Source: Bacteroidia bacterium (lineage in GTDB: Bacteria; Bacteroidota; Bacteroidia; Bacteroidales; BM520). Taken from it: DNA of 5,834 nt. A program made the position numbers and the translations under genes. Positions 5,201 through 5,834 of this stretch are shown piece after piece; within the stretch, counting starts at the first letter, position 1; each line of letters starts with the position of its first letter. The notes below the pieces were generated by a model. It ran no database searches. It was not told the DNA's origin and was given only the letters and a program-made list of their open reading frames with translations. The stretch lies in the NCBI GenBank assembly GCA_009930445.1, contig RZYD01000158.1, forward strand, positions 1 through 5,834, read 5' to 3'.

Positions 5201-5834
5201 GCAATGACTACACTTTGCGAAATGCCGCCGGTGTATAACTCATCGCAGGAAACTTACGCCACCACGATCCAGGGCGCTATCGATGCTGCCAACGACTACG
5301 ACGTGATTATGGTTGCTCCCGGTACTTATACCGAAAGGGTTGTTATTGATAAGCCGCTTTCGCTCTACGGCGCAACCTACGATGTGTCCAAATATGGATA
5401 TACCATACCTGCCAATTATCAGTGGGATGATAATTCAGAATCTGTAATCAACTATCCCGGAAACCTTCCTGAGGATATTTTTCAGGCTGTGGATATTCTA
5501 TCGTCAGATGTTACTTTCAAAGGCTTTATCGTCCAGATTCTTAATGCTAAAAAAGATTTTGATAATAACCTGCTACGTATCAATGGTACGATAGATCGTC
5601 CTGATGATGACCACATGACCCTTGATAACATCACCATCGAAAACAATATTCTGGGTCCGGTAACCAATACTGCCAGCCAAGACGGAACATACGGCAGAAT
5701 GAATCTTTACCTTGCAACACCTTGTTATCCAGCCGATTACCAAGGACTCACAAATTCCACTATTGCTGATAATAAAATTATCGATGCCCTTGGAAATGGT
5801 AATAACATTTTCATTTGGGGTGCTGCTGAAGCGT
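2240..5834 (+). CDS. Giant secreted parallel beta-helix (pectin-lyase-fold) repeat protein, 3' end outside the window
   Basis: The frame is open without a stop from ATG 2240 to the window edge (1198 complete codons). Residues 1-22 are a Sec signal peptide: K2, a Leu-rich core and likely cleavage after SLSA before Q23. The rest is Asn/Thr/Ser/Ile-rich with many short 'itnc.is', 'i.n.tv' strands, typical of right-handed parallel beta-helices. Four N-cap-like modules begin with TIQ at residues 35, 314, 572 and 1009. The first and third helices close with N-W/Y-WG motifs (NWWG 264-267; NYWGDPTGP 952-960, then FFPYYTD). Residues about 494-567 are less repetitive and richer in charged and aromatic residues, and may be a separate domain. 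I see no catalytic signature of a pectate lyase, so an enzyme role is not supported; surface adhesin, matrix or glycan-binding roles fit equally. A C-terminal T9SS domain is expected beyond the edge but is not seen. ATG 2240 follows in-frame stops at 2210 and 2225. No promoter is visible in the 27-base gap, so expression probably depends on the sigma-54 promoter at 1906. Confidence 0.95.
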   Translation, partial: MKTLQTQLLMLLALLFTLSLSAQTTFNVPSTEYPTIQAAIDAAADGDVINIAAGTYDEALNITKRLTLQGEDPTTTILKNSTVNAHTLSVANTADNVTIKNCGFDANGRFITNGINAINFSSGGCDQFMIDNCTFTNGYYCVVNGYVNSLTMQNSTIDNCKSGVNVQKGDNLNITNTTISVIAQGEDNDTYCVRFGNSTPSSTTMNINGCTLTVDKNNFTATEGTYHAAVVIRTGAAGNLSLNQNSLAGEVVNLCTTQLNATCNWWGTTAASTIATLVTGSIDVSTVLDAENGTCVAPTTNLVTNATNNTTYTTIQAAITDADDGDVIEVSIGTFTEILNLQNKQLTINGAGSTQTIIDATGTTTYAIQNFGNNVTISNIKLINSGNYGFKASGCSNLTLTNILAEDNAKTAIDILGVQGATLTNIEVHNTAGGFGLSIGDSEDITVENITTSGNNWAGVTIQSKGAWYPVVCDNIVFTGTFNATDDVELLIEKDPYNEVYSPITNLTLPAQYEYVTYGLRKPGDEDYMQWYYQKTLADAESFAQVIAASTFINVYVANDEEDNFYVAPGLTIQAAVDAATAGDVVNVDAGTYIEQVHITTNDISLIGSSTDDVIIKSPEELSEFYSTSNNNYPVVFIDGVTTTTIKNLTVDGDHQGNSNYRFQGIGIWNSGVVLKDLKVINVMDNPFSGAQHGVGVYSYNNTGGPYTINIDNVDVTDFQKNAFAICGEGVTSSITNCDVVGAGPTDVTAQNGIQVYGKNSVSTITDCTISDIEWTGETWTASAFLSHYADCEISNVDITNGQTNFYTYGSSITLNNSSITNPSGDAFYGYALSPESTKNQIIPEASPYFDESFMGDQKSTSNINVTISNLDITGLDFENSWGIGILADPNSQATASITNCNISHFDYAIVAYDYSSDETGIVNISAHENNLSDNTFGFGSNSTILQNANRNYWGDPTGPYHLDLNPNGLGAEVEDNISFFPYYTDAAMTTLCEMPPVYNSSQETYATTIQGAIDAANDYDVIMVAPGTYTERVVIDKPLSLYGATYDVSKYGYTIPANYQWDDNSESVINYPGNLPEDIFQAVDILSSDVTFKGFIVQILNAKKDFDNNLLRINGTIDRPDDDHMTLDNITIENNILGPVTNTASQDGTYGRMNLYLATPCYPADYQGLTNSTIADNKIIDALGNGNNIFIWGAAEA
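2327..2476 (+). repeat. Beta-helix N-cap module 1 (residues 30-79)
   Basis: Contains YPTIQAAIDAAADGDVIN (33-50), then AAGTYDEALNI, then LTLQGED. This is the pattern 'TIQ.AID.A..GD.I.V..GTY.E...I.k.ltl.G' that opens many pectin-lyase-fold proteins, including NosD-like ones. It directly follows the signal peptide and starts the first helix, which ends at NWWG (264-267). Confidence 0.85.
3161..3319 (+). repeat. Beta-helix N-cap module 2 (residues 308-360)
   Basis: TIQAAITDADDGDVIEV, then GTFTEILNL, LTINGAG and TIIDA repeat module 1 in the same order. The 16 bases at 3178-3193 are identical to those at 3952-3967 in module 3. It opens the second helix, after a short Cys-containing linker that follows NWWG. 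Confidence 0.85.
3941..4090 (+). repeat. Beta-helix N-cap module 3 (residues 568-617)
   Basis: LTIQAAVDAATAGDVVNVDA, then GTYIEQVHI, ISLIGSS and VIIKS. It follows the non-repetitive segment at residues 494-567 and opens the longest helix in the window, which closes at NYWGDPTGP (952-960). Confidence 0.85.
5240..5380 (+). repeat. Beta-helix N-cap module 4 (residues 1001-1047)
   Basis: TIQGAIDAANDYDVIMV, then APGTYTERVVI, LSLYGATY. It is clearly richer in G+C than the DNA before it (33 of 60 at 5221-5280 against 21 of 60 at 4981-5040, counted by hand). The helix it starts continues past the window edge. Confidence 0.83.

Noticed and set aside
2240..5834. Pectate lyase or other polysaccharide lyase enzyme call
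   Set aside because: Only the beta-helix fold and N-cap repeats are visible; no catalytic residue pattern could be identified.
1..5834. CRISPR arrays, tRNA or rRNA genes, insertion sequences
   Set aside because: No spaced direct repeats of CRISPR type, no cloverleaf or rRNA-like sequence and no transposase or terminal inverted repeats were seen. The repeats in the giant gene are protein-level modules.

Overview
The window looks like part of a Bacteroidota chromosome. Three things point there. The genes lack Shine-Dalgarno sequences and have A-rich leaders. A TAnnTTTG-type promoter element is present. A small protein resembles the C-terminal sorting domain of the type IX secretion system (T9SS). 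This lineage call is an inference from sequence style; there is no marker gene here to fix it.

Layout, all on the + strand. Bases 1-217 are an AT-rich leader with an 11-bp tandem repeat, a candidate housekeeping promoter element and a 10-bp inverted repeat, but no gene. Bases 218-1588 encode an NtrC-type sigma-54 activator whose receiver domain has lost every phosphorylation residue. A hairpin plus T-run terminator follows at 1606-1655. Bases 1656-1972 hold no convincing gene but carry regulatory DNA: repeated TGTCCG/TATCCG half-sites, a CGGATATCCG palindrome and a strong -24/-12 (sigma-54) promoter match at 1906-1921. A 79-residue gene (1973-2212) looks like a free-standing T9SS-type C-terminal domain without a signal peptide. 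After 27 bases a very large gene starts at 2240 and runs off the window end (at least 1198 codons). It has a Sec signal peptide and a right-handed parallel beta-helix (pectin-lyase-like) architecture with four recurring 'TIQAAIDAA..GDVI.V..GTY.E' modules.

The parts suggest one regulatory unit. A sigma-54 activator that probably does not respond to phosphorylation sits directly upstream of a sigma-54 promoter that drives a small CTD-like protein and a giant secreted beta-helix protein. The arrangement and the promoter match are seen directly. The regulatory link, the T9SS connection and the surface role are inferred.
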